Below are positions 35,333 through 43,407 of a stretch of DNA of 64,000 nucleotides, piece after piece. Both the position numbers and the translations under genes were made by a program. A model generated the notes under the pieces. It did not search any database. It saw nothing but the letters and a program-made list of their open reading frames with translations, and was not told the origin of the DNA. Origin of the DNA: Acanthamoeba sp. SK_2022b. Lineage: Eukaryota; Discosea; Longamoebia; Acanthamoebidae. The stretch's first letter is position 1; each line of letters opens with the position of its first letter. The stretch spans positions 1 through 64,000 of the forward strand of contig JANDJZ010000062.1 in assembly GCA_027943245.1 (NCBI GenBank), written 5' to 3'.

Positions 35333-35497
35333 ATGGCAAAAAATCGCCGAATTTACAAGGCAGAAGAGGAACGACGGCATCCTGATTCACCTGAAGGAAT
35401 CGTTGTTGCAGCCGCCAATAACCGGAGCTTTGCTGCTCGGTTCATTGGTGAATATCGGATTGCACTGGCAGGGGTGAAGAAGAATGGGCGTCGTTAG
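35333..35497 (+). CDS. Small basic phage protein (54 aa)
   Basis: This ORF begins MAKNRRIYKAEEERRHPDSP behind GGAGGAAATT and overlaps the start of O by 14 bases. It is not a recognised family. Another frame over the same DNA (ATG at 35304, 57 codons with a hydrophobic segment) is less well supported by its ribosome-binding site. Confidence 0.6.
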   Translation: MAKNRRIYKAEEERRHPDSPEGIVVAAANNRSFAARFIGEYRIALAGVKKNGRR

Positions 35498-36374
35498 AAA
35501 ATTATCCGACTACCGTAAACCTCATCAAGAGGTCATGGAGCAACGCGTGGCTGATACTGATGATGGGTATACCCGCATAGCTAACGAGCTGCTAGAAGCC
35601 ATCCTGAGAGCTAATTTAACCGCTCGCCAGCTCAAGATTGCATTTGCGATCATCCGTAAGACATATGGATTCGGAAAGAAAACAGACCGGATCACAAACA
35701 CACAAATTTCCAGCATGACCGGCATTCATCACACCCATGTTTGCACTGCAAAAAACGAGATGATCATGATGAACATCATCGTAACCAGCGGAACGCAAAT
35801 CGGGATAAATAAGGTAGTTTCTGACTGGAATTGCGATATTAGCCAAGGCAGCGAAACATTAGCCAAGTCGGCTAATAAAAGTTTAGCCAAGTCAGCTAAC
35901 GAGCATTCGCCAACTCAGCTAAACACAAAAGAAACTATTCAAAAGAAAGAAAGAAACATTACCCAAACCCACGCAGTGGGGTTGTCATTGGAAGAAAAAT
36001 TAACCCCACGGCAGAAGGGCACCAATCCGCGCGCTAAGGGAACAAATCCTCGCTCTGCAATGCCAGCTTTCGATCGTGAAAGACTGCGCGACACCTGGAA
36101 CTGCAAAGCCGATAAGCATGGGCTCCCAAAAATTCGCAATGTATCGACCACAGTCGAGAGTGGATTGAAGCGCCTCTGGCAGTCCTACCTGAAGCAGTGC
36201 AAGGAGATTGGCAGCCAGCCAACAGAGATCAACACGTTCCTGAATGGCTATCTCGCCCATGGCTACACGCCAACGAAGTGGGCTTGTGGCGACAATCCAG
36301 AAGGCAAGCGATACGGCATTGAGACCGCACTTCGCCAAGAGAAGATTGACGAAATTCTTTCCCGGGAGGACTGA
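35484..36374 (+). CDS. O: Phage replication protein O
   Basis: This 296-residue protein has the Phage_rep_O N-terminal winged-helix domain (GYTRIANELLEAILRANLTARQLKIAFAIIRKTYG..., about 25-110), which binds origin iterons. A linker contains repeated LAKSAN units and a C-terminal part probably contacts the helicase. The DNA encoding the linker is itself repetitive and is the likely origin. Its TGA overlaps the helicase ATG. Confidence 0.92.
   Translation: MGVVRKLSDYRKPHQEVMEQRVADTDDGYTRIANELLEAILRANLTARQLKIAFAIIRKTYGFGKKTDRITNTQISSMTGIHHTHVCTAKNEMIMMNIIVTSGTQIGINKVVSDWNCDISQGSETLAKSANKSLAKSANEHSPTQLNTKETIQKKERNITQTHAVGLSLEEKLTPRQKGTNPRAKGTNPRSAMPAFDRERLRDTWNCKADKHGLPKIRNVSTTVESGLKRLWQSYLKQCKEIGSQPTEINTFLNGYLAHGYTPTKWACGDNPEGKRYGIETALRQEKIDEILSRED
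35839..35965 (+). repeat. Origin-like iterons within the O gene
   Basis: Four 17-bp imperfect palindromes of the form TTAGCCAAGTCGGCTAA lie at 35839-35855, 35859-35875, 35883-35899 and 35906-35922. A purine-rich AT-rich stretch follows to about 35965. Lambda and P22 origins have the same plan: iterons inside the initiator gene followed by an AT-rich unwinding element. Confidence 0.78.
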
Positions 36375-37711
36375 TGGAAAGCTACGAGTTTGAAGAGCAG
36401 TTGGTCGGCTCAATGATGATCAAAGGCGACCATATCGACTGCCGGGAAGTCGCCGGGAAGTTACCTGCAGAAGCCTTTGAAAATTTCCACCTACGCCAGA
36501 TGTATCAAGTAATCGTCACCCTCCTGAATCAGGCCGAACCAATCGACCAATTCACCGTTCAAGATAGCCTTTCAGATTCAAGCAAAGATTTGGTGCTGAG
36601 CGTGGCGGCGCGCTGTAAGTCTGCAGCCAACATCCGAGCATGGGCAAAACGCGTCCGTCAATGCTGGATGATCCGTAAAGGCATTAGCGATCTGCAGCAA
36701 GCAATCTCAATTCTGCAAAGCGTCGGAGCTCATGATATCAACGAGCGAACCGCAGAAGTGGCTAGCGTTCTTTCAAAAGTGCAGTTCGAGACCAATGACA
36801 AGCTTCCTCGCCGCATCGGTGATTTGCTGCCTGACTACATGGACGTGCTTGAAAAGCGAATGCAGGGCGCTGATTCCGGGATGTACCTGAAAACGGGAAT
36901 CGACCCGCTGGATGATGAGTATGGCGGATTCGACCGCACAGACTTAATCATCATCGCTGGCCGCCCTGGCATGGGCAAGACGGAGCTGGCAATCAACATT
37001 GCTAACTCGATTGGTCGGCAGAAGGGTAAGGGCTTGCTGGTGTCGATGGAAATGTCGGACATGCAGGTGGTAGAGCGCCATGTCGCGGATCGCGCAGGAT
37101 TATCTATCAGCACGCTACGCAACCCGCTGAACATGATTCAAGAGCAATACACGAAGCTCACCGGCGCAACCGGCACACTGATGGACGAAAACAACTACGT
37201 CATTGATGGCGCCTTTACCGTTGACGCTGCTATTGCCCACGCAGAGCAGATGAACATGGACGGCGGATTAAGCTTCCTCGCTATCGATTATCTCGGGCTT
37301 ATTACAAAGCCAAAAGCAGAGCGCAACGACATTGCCATCGGGGAAATGACGCGCAAGCTTAAGCAGTTCTGTCTGCGTAGCAAGGTTCCCGTAATCCTCT
37401 TGGCGCAGCTTAACCGCGGTCCAGAAAACCGGGCAGACAAACGGCCAAGCATGGCAGACCTAAAGGACTCAAGCTCAATTGAGCAGGATGCAGACGTGAT
37501 TATCTTCCCGTACCGCGACGAAGTATACGATGAGCACAGCAACATGAAAGGCATTGCTGAAATCATCATCGGGAAATATCGCTCCGGCCAACCAAAGACG
37601 TTTTATATGGGCTGGAAGAATGGTCACTTCGTCAACATCGACCAGGAAGAAGCTGCGATGCGTTATGCGCAGAACGAACAACAAACCAAAGAAGCATCTG
37701 GCTGGCGCTGA
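36374..37711 (+). CDS. DnaB-like replicative helicase (P22 gp12 type)
   Basis: This 445-residue RecA-fold helicase has an N-terminal DnaB domain (residues 1-100), a linker, and the helicase core with Walker A AGRPGMGKTELAINIA near residue 200 and Walker B FLAIDYLGLI near 305. The arginine/glutamine motifs LLAQLNRGPENR and SSSIEQDADVIIF follow. It would be loaded at the iterons by O, replacing host DnaB. Confidence 0.94.
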   Translation: MESYEFEEQLVGSMMIKGDHIDCREVAGKLPAEAFENFHLRQMYQVIVTLLNQAEPIDQFTVQDSLSDSSKDLVLSVAARCKSAANIRAWAKRVRQCWMIRKGISDLQQAISILQSVGAHDINERTAEVASVLSKVQFETNDKLPRRIGDLLPDYMDVLEKRMQGADSGMYLKTGIDPLDDEYGGFDRTDLIIIAGRPGMGKTELAINIANSIGRQKGKGLLVSMEMSDMQVVERHVADRAGLSISTLRNPLNMIQEQYTKLTGATGTLMDENNYVIDGAFTVDAAIAHAEQMNMDGGLSFLAIDYLGLITKPKAERNDIAIGEMTRKLKQFCLRSKVPVILLAQLNRGPENRADKRPSMADLKDSSSIEQDADVIIFPYRDEVYDEHSNMKGIAEIIIGKYRSGQPKTFYMGWKNGHFVNIDQEEAAMRYAQNEQQTKEASGWR

Positions 37712-37734
37712 TCTGCCAAGCAAAGGAGATAACC

Positions 37735-37839
37735 ATGGATAAGCTACGCGAAGAAAAGGCCAGCACACGCCAGCCTATTAATCACTCTTCTGGCTTGTGT
37801 TGTTTCGCCTTCACCATCTCTGGGAGGGTGAACGAGTAG
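37735..37839 (+). CDS. Short ORF (34 aa), possibly a truncated gene start
   Basis: A strong AAGGAGATAACC precedes this ATG, but the ORF soon runs into the 3' end of the opposite-strand DUF4145 gene and stops. The first residues MDKLREEKASTRQ look like a normal phage protein start. It may be the 5' remnant of a gene displaced when the DUF4145 gene was inserted. Confidence 0.4.
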   Translation: MDKLREEKASTRQPINHSSGLCCFAFTISGRVNE

Positions 37840-38453
37840 ATTAAGAAAACTTCTGTGAAGCCAATCATCTCTTCAGCTTCGGCCTTGGTGAATTCTTCAT
37901 CCGAATGCACGGCACCGTTTGAGTCGATACGGACGATGTGCGCCCAGTCTTTCATCTGCTCAGTTATTTTTCCCTTGCCGTGCAACATCGAGATTCGTTG
38001 AGACAACTGTTCTTTCTTTGAATCCTCGCCAAGTATCTCTCTGGTAGCAATATCAATAACCTTGCGGCAAAGCATAACCGACGTCTCGTTATTTCCTCGC
38101 TGAAGGTTTTCTTTTGCCTCTATGAAAAACTTGGCACACCTTTGAGGAGAGTGGTCAGGGGCATTGTGAGATTGCTCTGAAGGATACATTTTTATGAAAG
38201 GATATCCAATTTGCATAGACAGGATGGGGTCTTTATATATCACTATGTTTTTAGTGTAAAATTTAGCGTTTCCCATCGGAGTTCGCTGATCCATAACCTC
38301 TAATATCACTGTTGTTAACTCTTCACAGCTTTTGCACATGAAAATAGTGGCGCATCTAGACGGAGTGCTTTGCCTCTGTTCAGCCACCGCCACTAAAGTG
38401 GCTTTTTCTCTCAAGCAGTGGGGACATGAAGAATCTAAGGTAACCACACCCAT
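37782..38453 (-). CDS. DUF4145-domain protein with zinc ribbon, probable moron gene
   Basis: This 223-residue protein has two CxxC pairs (CPHC near residue 10, CKSC near 40) followed by a DUF4145 region (AKENLQRGNNETSVMLCRKVIDIATREIL...HSDEEFTKAEAEEMI). DUF4145 occurs alone or attached to nucleases and other defence-related proteins; its function is unclear. The gene is antisense to the replication operon and AT-rich, both signs of later acquisition. The ATG at 38453 follows AAGGA; a TTG seven codons upstream is less likely. Confidence 0.8.
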   Translation of the reverse strand: MGVVTLDSSCPHCLREKATLVAVAEQRQSTPSRCATIFMCKSCEELTTVILEVMDQRTPMGNAKFYTKNIVIYKDPILSMQIGYPFIKMYPSEQSHNAPDHSPQRCAKFFIEAKENLQRGNNETSVMLCRKVIDIATREILGEDSKKEQLSQRISMLHGKGKITEQMKDWAHIVRIDSNGAVHSDEEFTKAEAEEMIGFTEVFLIYSFTLPEMVKAKQHKPEE

Positions 38454-38643
38454 GAATACATCCTTTTTATCCAATGAAATTCAAAAGACCTTGCGGTCAG
38501 CAGATAGGCCTGAGTTTACACTCATGCAGCGCTATGAAACATCTGGGTCGGATCAAAAAATAGCATTTGTCTTAGCCATGATTGGAAAATTAATCGAGCA
38601 AGACAGGATGCTGAAGAGCAGAACAGGAGTGATAAATGGCTAA
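38452..38643 (+). CDS. Phage protein of unknown function (63 aa)
   Basis: This hypothetical protein begins MNTSFLSNEIQKTLRSADRP. Its ATG shares the bases CATG with the start of the divergent DUF4145 gene, so the two ORFs overlap by two bases. The ribosome-binding site is weak. It overlaps ninB by eight bases. Confidence 0.55.
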   Translation: MNTSFLSNEIQKTLRSADRPEFTLMQRYETSGSDQKIAFVLAMIGKLIEQDRMLKSRTGVING

Positions 38644-39079
38644 ACAGGTCTTCTACCTAAGAAGCCCACAGACACGCCAGAACCTGAAAGCCTTCATCGA
38701 CAGCCTTCCACTAAATCCAGACAAACCCCTCGCAGTAACCATCCAAAAGCCAACAAGAAGCCTAGACCAGAACGCAAAGCTCTGGGCAACCCTGCGCGAC
38801 ATCAGCGAGCAGGTCGTTTGGTATGGGCGAAAGATGAGCTCTGAGAGCTGGAAGTGTGTTTTCACCGCTGCGCTGAAGAAGCAAGAAACGGTTCCTGGCA
38901 TAGACGGCGGATTCGTTGTTCTGGGGCAATCAACAAGCAAGATGACCGTCGGCGAGATGCGCGACCTCATCGAGCTGATAAACGCGTTTGGTGCTGAGCA
39001 TGGCGTCAAGTTCAGCGATGAATCCCGGCTCGCTATCGAGTGGGCTAATCGATATGGCGATAAGAGAAAGGTGGCGTGA
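38636..39079 (+). CDS. ninB: Recombination protein NinB (Orf family)
   Basis: This 147-residue protein matches Nin[21 protein letters not shown], then [20 protein letters not shown] and the C-terminal [10 protein letters not shown]. NinB/Orf binds SSB-coated single strands and stands in for RecFOR in phage recombination. It is the first recognised gene of the nin region. Confidence 0.95.
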   Translation: MAKQVFYLRSPQTRQNLKAFIDSLPLNPDKPLAVTIQKPTRSLDQNAKLWATLRDISEQVVWYGRKMSSESWKCVFTAALKKQETVPGIDGGFVVLGQSTSKMTVGEMRDLIELINAFGAEHGVKFSDESRLAIEWANRYGDKRKVA

Positions 39080-39255
39080 TGCAACGTTGCTATCGATGCG
39101 GTGAGCTCAAGGATGAATATCGATTCAGGCCAGGTCAGCCATTTTGGCATTGCTGGTGCCTGCGATGCGAAAGGACTCCTATCGGAAAAATGCCACTTCC
39201 ACAAACGCAGGAGGATATATGGCGAGAAGCCAGCGAAGTCCAACGCAAATCATAA
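39079..39255 (+). CDS. Small zinc-finger protein of the nin region (58 aa)
   Basis: This 58-codon ORF starts [10 protein letters not shown] and contains a second pair WCLRC, so a four-cysteine zinc site is likely. Its start overlaps the ninB stop by one base, and its 3' part overlaps ninE in another frame. The position corresponds to small Cys-rich nin genes such as ninD. Confidence 0.65.
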   Translation: MQRCYRCGELKDEYRFRPGQPFWHCWCLRCERTPIGKMPLPQTQEDIWREASEVQRKS

Positions 39256-39395
39256 TGGATAACCTGATATTCAAGACTGACCACCGCAAGACTAGAAAGC
39301 CCCGCCAGCAACCAGAAAACATCGTCTCATTCAATTACACCGCGACCTTAGCCGACAGCATGTGGCTGCGTCGTCGCGCACGGAGAAAGCCATGA
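39219..39395 (+). CDS. ninE: NinE family protein
   Basis: This 58-residue basic protein resembles Nin[19 protein letters not shown] at the start and [20 protein letters not shown] at the end. The ATG follows AGGAGG. The function is unknown. Confidence 0.8.
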   Translation: MARSQRSPTQIIMDNLIFKTDHRKTRKPRQQPENIVSFNYTATLADSMWLRRRARRKP

Positions 39396-39574
39396 TAGCG
39401 ATATTAATTCTTATCGAAGTAATAGCCGCCTGCGCTTACTGCTTCATCGCTGGCCGCAGCTTTGAGTTCTTCTGCAAATACGAGCCAGCCCTATCAACCA
39501 CTAAGATGCTGCTACTAAGCCTCGCATGGCCGGGTAATGCCGTTCTGTTTCTGCTGATGAGGTGTGTGCGATGA
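39392..39574 (+). CDS. Small two-span membrane protein (60 aa)
   Basis: Two hydrophobic stretches ([21 protein letters not shown] and LLLSLAWPGNAVLFLLM) indicate a small inner-membrane protein. It overlaps ninE and the next gene by four bases each. The family is not recognised. Confidence 0.65.
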   Translation: MIAILILIEVIAACAYCFIAGRSFEFFCKYEPALSTTKMLLLSLAWPGNAVLFLLMRCVR

Positions 39575-39690
39575 TCTGCGCTGATTGCGGTAAGGAATTG
39601 CAAACCGAAGAGGTGTATGTATGCGAGTCCTGCGACCAAGAGCAACGCAGGTTCATCGAGTCAGTGATGGGGGAGGAGGAGGATGGCTAA
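39571..39690 (+). CDS. Very small CxxC zinc-binding protein (39 aa)
   Basis: This 39-codon ORF has two CxxC motifs (CADC and CESC) and an acidic tail, and overlaps its neighbours by four and eight bases. The GGGGGAGGAGGAGGAT near its end supplies the ribosome-binding site of ninG. Confidence 0.6.
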   Translation: MICADCGKELQTEEVYVCESCDQEQRRFIESVMGEEEDG

Positions 39691-40264
39691 AGGCATCAAG
39701 CCGCCAAAGCCGAAGAAATGCAGAATATGCCCCACAAAGTTCACTCCTCGAAACTCCCTTCAAATCGTCTGTAGCACTCCATGTGCAATCCAACACGCAA
39801 AGCAGCAATCAGAGCGCAAGCAAAAGCAATCTGAGGCATCTGCACGCCGTGAGTGGAACAAGCGCAAGGCTGACGCGAAGCCGTTGAGTCATTGGATAGC
39901 CATGACACAACGAGCCTTCAACGACTACATACGAGCCAGGGATGAGGGAAGTGGCTGCATTAGCTGCGGCAGTGCAACGGCAACGGAATATCACGCGGGT
40001 CACTTCAGAACGACAGCGGCGGCCGGTCAGCTCCGGTTCAACGAAGACAACTGCCATCTGCAGTGCGCATCCTGTAACGTCCATCACTCCGGAGCAATCA
40101 CTCAATACCGAATCAATCTCATCACGAAAATCGGCGCTGATCGAGTCATGGCGCTTGAAAGCGACAATAACCCACATCGATACACCCGCGAAGAGCTCGA
40201 AGCGATTAGAGCGCGTTACAGAGCGAAATTGCGGGAGCTGAAAAAACTCCAGGAGGCAGCCTGA
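39683..40264 (+). CDS. ninG: NinG/Rap recombination nuclease
   Basis: This 193-residue protein has an N-terminal zinc motif (CRICPTKF...VCSTPC) and a C-terminal HNH-like part (CISCGS...YHAGHF...NCHLQCASCN.HHSG). Rap/NinG is a structure-specific DNA endonuclease promoting phage recombination. Length and motifs match the family. Confidence 0.95.
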   Translation: MAKGIKPPKPKKCRICPTKFTPRNSLQIVCSTPCAIQHAKQQSERKQKQSEASARREWNKRKADAKPLSHWIAMTQRAFNDYIRARDEGSGCISCGSATATEYHAGHFRTTAAAGQLRFNEDNCHLQCASCNVHHSGAITQYRINLITKIGADRVMALESDNNPHRYTREELEAIRARYRAKLRELKKLQEAA

Positions 40265-40485
40265 TGTTCACAAGCATACCTGCAGCAATCGAAGAGGCCA
40301 GAGCGCGACGAAACGATGCATTGCAGCGACATATCGATGGGAGGTACTGGCCAATCCATTTTGTTGTCACTCAGTTCCGCAACCGGCTGGAAGTTCGACG
40401 CGAATACGGCGCAGCCAGCCAGGTTCTATTCACGACAAAAAACGATGGGCTCGGCACGGTGAATACAAGTGAGGTGGCGACATGA
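40264..40485 (+). CDS. Phage protein of unknown function (73 aa)
   Basis: This hypothetical protein has a helical basic N-terminus (IPAAIEEARARRNDALQRHIDG). It overlaps ninG by one base and the Q-like gene by four. The family is not recognised. Confidence 0.6.
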   Translation: MFTSIPAAIEEARARRNDALQRHIDGRYWPIHFVVTQFRNRLEVRREYGAASQVLFTTKNDGLGTVNTSEVAT

Positions 40486-41087
40486 ACAAGCCCGATGCAA
40501 TCTACCTTCTACCGTTTGTCCAGCGACAATCTGATTTGCGTCGCGTGTGGTGCAGGGGTAAGAAAACAATCACTCCAGCACAGCGGGTTTGGACGCGATA
40601 CATGCTGACGCTTTGGGGGAGGCACCTCGGCGGTGACGATTCTCCGTCAGGTTGCGTAAACGTCATTGGTCGCTTGATGATCCGAACTGAATGGAGCGAG
40701 GGACAATCCAATCGAATCGTTGAAGTGGTTGAAGCTCTTCACGCACAAGGTTACCGAGGGGAAGAGCTATTCAAGAAGTCACGTGAGCTTGTCATTCCAG
40801 GCACATCAGCAAGCAACATCATCGCTCTCGCCAAAGAATCAGATGATGCCGCTTTTGTTGAGTCCGTGATGAGCAAAACGATAAAACGAGATAGCCCGAT
40901 TCGCTCAGTTGCCATTAAACGCTATTGCAGCCGCAAACGCCCGCAAGACATTGCTCGCATGATAGAGCGAGAGACTGGGGCGGATTTACAGGCAGCGAGA
41001 AAGCGAGTTATCTGGTGCGAAGAGATACTCGAAGAGGAAATGTTTTATGCAATAAAGCGAGAAATGGAGAAGGAGTGCCTAGGATGA
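40482..41087 (+). CDS. Q-like late antitermination protein (DUF1133 family)
   Basis: This 201-residue protein resembles DUF1133 proteins that occupy the Q position in many lambdoid phages: RVWTRYMLTLWGRHLGGD, then MIRTEWSEGQSNRIVEVVEALHAQGYRGEE and a C-terminal helix-turn-helix-like RKRPQDIARMIERETGADLQAARKRV. A late promoter and tandem terminators follow downstream. Family naming is from memory, so function is inferred mainly by position. Confidence 0.7.
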   Translation: MNKPDAIYLLPFVQRQSDLRRVWCRGKKTITPAQRVWTRYMLTLWGRHLGGDDSPSGCVNVIGRLMIRTEWSEGQSNRIVEVVEALHAQGYRGEELFKKSRELVIPGTSASNIIALAKESDDAAFVESVMSKTIKRDSPIRSVAIKRYCSRKRPQDIARMIERETGADLQAARKRVIWCEEILEEEMFYAIKREMEKECLG

Positions 41088-41569
41088 TAAAGCATGAGGA
41101 ATTGCTAAAATTATTGTCATACAACAAAGACACAGGGGTATTTATTTGGAAGGAAAAACCATGCAGAAACATAAAGATTGGTGATGTTGCAGGTTGTGTC
41201 GACACTCAAGGATACATATCTATCGGAGTTAGAGGGGTTAAGTATAAAGCCCATCGCCTGGCGTGGTTTTATGTGAATGGCGTGCATCCCGTGGTAATTG
41301 ATCATATAAATGGCGATAAGAAAGATAATAGAATCTGCAATCTGCGCTCATGCACGCAATCGGAAAATCTATTAAACCAGTCGATTAGGGTAAACAATAG
41401 CTCTGGGGCAAAGGGAGTATCTTGGCACAAGCAATCCAGAAACTGGAAGGTTACAATTCCAATAAATCGTAAAGCAGTTTGCCTTGGGTATTTTAAAGAC
41501 TTGGAGCTTTCAACGCTGATAGCTGAGGAGGCTAGGGATAAATTTCATGGGGAATTTTGCAGGAACTAA
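41084..41569 (+). CDS. HNH endonuclease with AP2 domain
   Basis: This 161-residue protein has an HNH motif (HRLAWFYVNGVHPVVIDHINGDKKDN, about 63-88) followed by an AP2-like DNA-binding domain (SGAKGVSWHKQSRNWKVTI). This pairing is typical of homing endonucleases in phage genomes. It is AT-rich relative to its neighbours and inserted between Q and the late promoter. The ATG at 41084 overlaps the Q-like stop. Confidence 0.85.
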   Translation: MIKHEELLKLLSYNKDTGVFIWKEKPCRNIKIGDVAGCVDTQGYISIGVRGVKYKAHRLAWFYVNGVHPVVIDHINGDKKDNRICNLRSCTQSENLLNQSIRVNNSSGAKGVSWHKQSRNWKVTIPINRKAVCLGYFKDLELSTLIAEEARDKFHGEFCRN

Positions 41570-41577
41570 AAAATAAG

Positions 41578-41605
41578 TTGATTTTGAGAAATTAAATGGT
41601 ATATT
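41578..41605 (+). promoter_or_regulatory. Candidate late promoter P_R'
   Basis: TTGATT (41578-41583) and TATATT (41600-41605) are spaced by 16 bp, right after the endonuclease gene and before the tandem terminators. Position and quality fit a Q-controlled late promoter. Confidence 0.65.
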
Positions 41606-41870
41606 TTCAGCTATGCTCGGGAGCGTAAAGCGAAGAGCGGTGATTCAGGATTGACGAGGCGGCTCCTGAACGCTGATTCCGCCAAGTTGGTAACTTCGTC
41701 GGTTCGACTGGAACTCCAACCATGCAGGCTGAGAGGTCTGCGACAATAAATGAGCCCTGGCTATAAGCTGGGGCTTTTCTATTTCAGGGCCACGCTAATG
41801 CGTGGCCTTTCGCATTTATGGGCCTTACAAATGGCCTTTGACTACAGCATAGCAATGTAAGGAACCCACC
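41606..41870 (+). other. Late leader region with tandem terminators (tR'-like)
   Basis: No ORF is seen here. The leader holds a GGCGG/CCGCC pairing near 41660. Then come two intrinsic terminators: AGCCC/GGGCT (41753-41775) followed by TTTTCTATTT, and GGCCACGC/GCGTGGCC (41788-41807) followed by TTT. A weaker GGCC/GGCC hairpin lies at 41821-41836. Late transcription would need an antiterminator to pass. Confidence 0.7.
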
Positions 41871-42197
41871 ATGCTCAAATTACCTGAGCTCGTCCGGGCT
41901 GGTTTCGTGAGTTCGTCTCCTTGGTTGCTGGGCTTAATTCTCCTTTCTTATCTCGCTACAGAGGTTAATTCGAGGATTAACTCGGCGGCCTACGCGTACC
42001 CGCGATCTGTCGTTTCATATGGCCTCGCAAGCGCAAAGACCGATGATGAAGTTATCTCCACTGTTGAACTGTGGAAGAAGGATGCATGGGGCGCTCAAAT
42101 CGGTGCTCTCCGCGTTCTCTGTGATAACGACCGTGCATTCGTTAACTCGCTTGGTGGGGAGAGTGTAGGGGCTAGAGTATGCAGGATCGTCAAATGA
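41871..42197 (+). CDS. Lysis-cassette membrane protein of unknown function (108 aa)
   Basis: One hydrophobic segment (SPWLLGLILLSYLATEV, about residues 15-33) is followed by a soluble part. It is the first gene of the lysis cassette, so a holin-related or antiholin role is possible, but no family is recognised. It overlaps the holin start by four bases. Confidence 0.6.
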   Translation: MLKLPELVRAGFVSSSPWLLGLILLSYLATEVNSRINSAAYAYPRSVVSYGLASAKTDDEVISTVELWKKDAWGAQIGALRVLCDNDRAFVNSLGGESVGARVCRIVK

Positions 42198-42526
42198 ATG
42201 AACGTGACCCTGGATTCTGGGCCGACGTTCTGAACGGCCTTAAAAACGCATGGCCGCAAATTCTTGGTTCAATGATGGCCGGGTTAATTTGCTATGGCCG
42301 ATTAATTTACGATGGTGTAGAGCGAAAGAATCGCTGGATTGAGGGCGTCCTATGTGGCGCCCTTTCTCTTTGCATCTCCAGTGCTCTGGATGTGTTCGGA
42401 TTGCCGGTGAGCATGTCTCCTTTCATCGGCGGCATGGTTGGATTCATCGGTGTTGAAAAGCTCCGCAATATTGCCATCAGCGCAATCAGCAAGCGAGTAG
42501 GTGCTAGTGATGAAAGTCAGCAATAA
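42194..42526 (+). CDS. Holin (lambda S-like)
   Basis: This 110-residue protein has three hydrophobic segments (PQILGSMMAGLICYG, EGVLCGALSLCISSALDVFG, SPFIGGMVGFIGV) and a charged C-terminus, the layout of class I holins. It would make inner-membrane holes at the lysis time. The ATG at 42194 follows AGGATCGTCAA. An in-frame ATG at 42179 would add five residues including an arginine, reminiscent of a dual-start holin. Confidence 0.82.
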   Translation: MNERDPGFWADVLNGLKNAWPQILGSMMAGLICYGRLIYDGVERKNRWIEGVLCGALSLCISSALDVFGLPVSMSPFIGGMVGFIGVEKLRNIAISAISKRVGASDESQQ

Positions 42527-42944
42527 CGGTATCGACTTCCTGAAGCGCCAAGAGGGTGAAAAGCTCTCAGCTTACAAAGACACACGCGGCATCCCTACGA
42601 TCGGCGTAGGTCACACAGGCCTGGTAGATGGCAAGCCTGTTGCAATGGGTATGACTATCTCGAAAGAGAAATCATCCGACCTGCTGCGCTTTGACCTGCA
42701 GTGGACTGAGCGAGCTATCAATTCGGCGAATGTCACGCTGAACCAGAATCAATACGACGCTCTTTGCAGCCTGGTGTTCAACATCGGCGCATCAGCATTC
42801 AACGGCTCGACACTGCTCCGCAAACTTAAGGCTAGAGATTATGCCGGTGCTGCAGATCAGTTCCTGGCATGGAAACGAGCAGGAAACGATCCGGACATTC
42901 TTCTTCCTCGCAGGCAGCGGGAACGTGCGCTGTTTCTGTCATGA
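42510..42944 (+). CDS. Endolysin, GH24 lysozyme
   Basis: This 144-residue lysozyme is related to P22 gp19 and T4 e. The catalytic Glu and Asp lie in KRQEGEKLSAYKDTRG, and the threonine in TIGVGHT. No signal or SAR sequence is present, so release depends on the holin. It overlaps the holin stop and the Rz start. Confidence 0.94.
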   Translation: MKVSNNGIDFLKRQEGEKLSAYKDTRGIPTIGVGHTGLVDGKPVAMGMTISKEKSSDLLRFDLQWTERAINSANVTLNQNQYDALCSLVFNIGASAFNGSTLLRKLKARDYAGAADQFLAWKRAGNDPDILLPRRQRERALFLS

Positions 42945-43387
42945 CTTGGCCGCTTAAGCACTGGCAAGCTGCAATAGTCGCATTAGTGCTTGGACTCCTG
43001 GCTTACTTCGCCATTAGCAACCAGGCACTGCGCCATGACAAAGAAGCACTGCAGAAAGAAAAGCAGCAGCTATCTGGCCAGCTCGAATGGCAGAACAAAA
43101 CACAGAAAGCGGTTGCAGCTATCGATCTGCAGAGAACGCAGGAGCTTGAAGATGCGAAAAGCAAGATTGCTGATTTGCAGCGTGATGTTGCCACTGGCGC
43201 TCGCAAGCTGCGCGTCTCCGCCTCATGCCAACCCGCCAAGCCCTCCGGCGTGGATGATGCTACCAGCCCCAGACTTACTGACGCCGCTGAACGGGATTAT
43301 TTCCGTCTCCGAGAGCGAATCGAAACCGCCCGCAGCCAAATAGCTGGCCTGCAGGATTACATCCGCAAAGCATGCATAACGGAGTAA
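42941..43387 (+). CDS. Rz: i-spanin Rz
   Basis: This 148-residue inner-membrane spanin subunit has an N-terminal membrane anchor (AAIVALVLGLLAYFAIS) and a long periplasmic coiled coil. It pairs with outer-membrane Rz1 to disrupt the outer membrane in the last step of lysis. The gene overlaps the endolysin by four bases and contains Rz1 in another frame. Confidence 0.9.
   Translation: MTWPLKHWQAAIVALVLGLLAYFAISNQALRHDKEALQKEKQQLSGQLEWQNKTQKAVAAIDLQRTQELEDAKSKIADLQRDVATGARKLRVSASCQPAKPSGVDDATSPRLTDAAERDYFRLRERIETARSQIAGLQDYIRKACITE
43152..43343 (+). CDS. Rz1: o-spanin Rz1, nested in Rz
   Basis: This 63-codon ORF in the +1 frame inside Rz encodes a lipoprotein: signal MRKARLLICSVMLPLALASC with lipobox LASC, then a proline-rich mature part (SPPHANPPSPPAW). 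GGAG precedes the ATG. Complete nesting inside Rz is the lambda arrangement. Confidence 0.9.
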   Translation: MRKARLLICSVMLPLALASCASPPHANPPSPPAWMMLPAPDLLTPLNGIISVSESESKPPAAK

Positions 43388-43407
43388 AACACCACTAAGG
43401 AGTCGAA

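Noticed and set aside
41600..41740. Possible tRNA near the late promoter
   Set aside because: GGTTCGACT and a CCA look tRNA-like, but no T stem, acceptor stem or D arm can be paired consistently.
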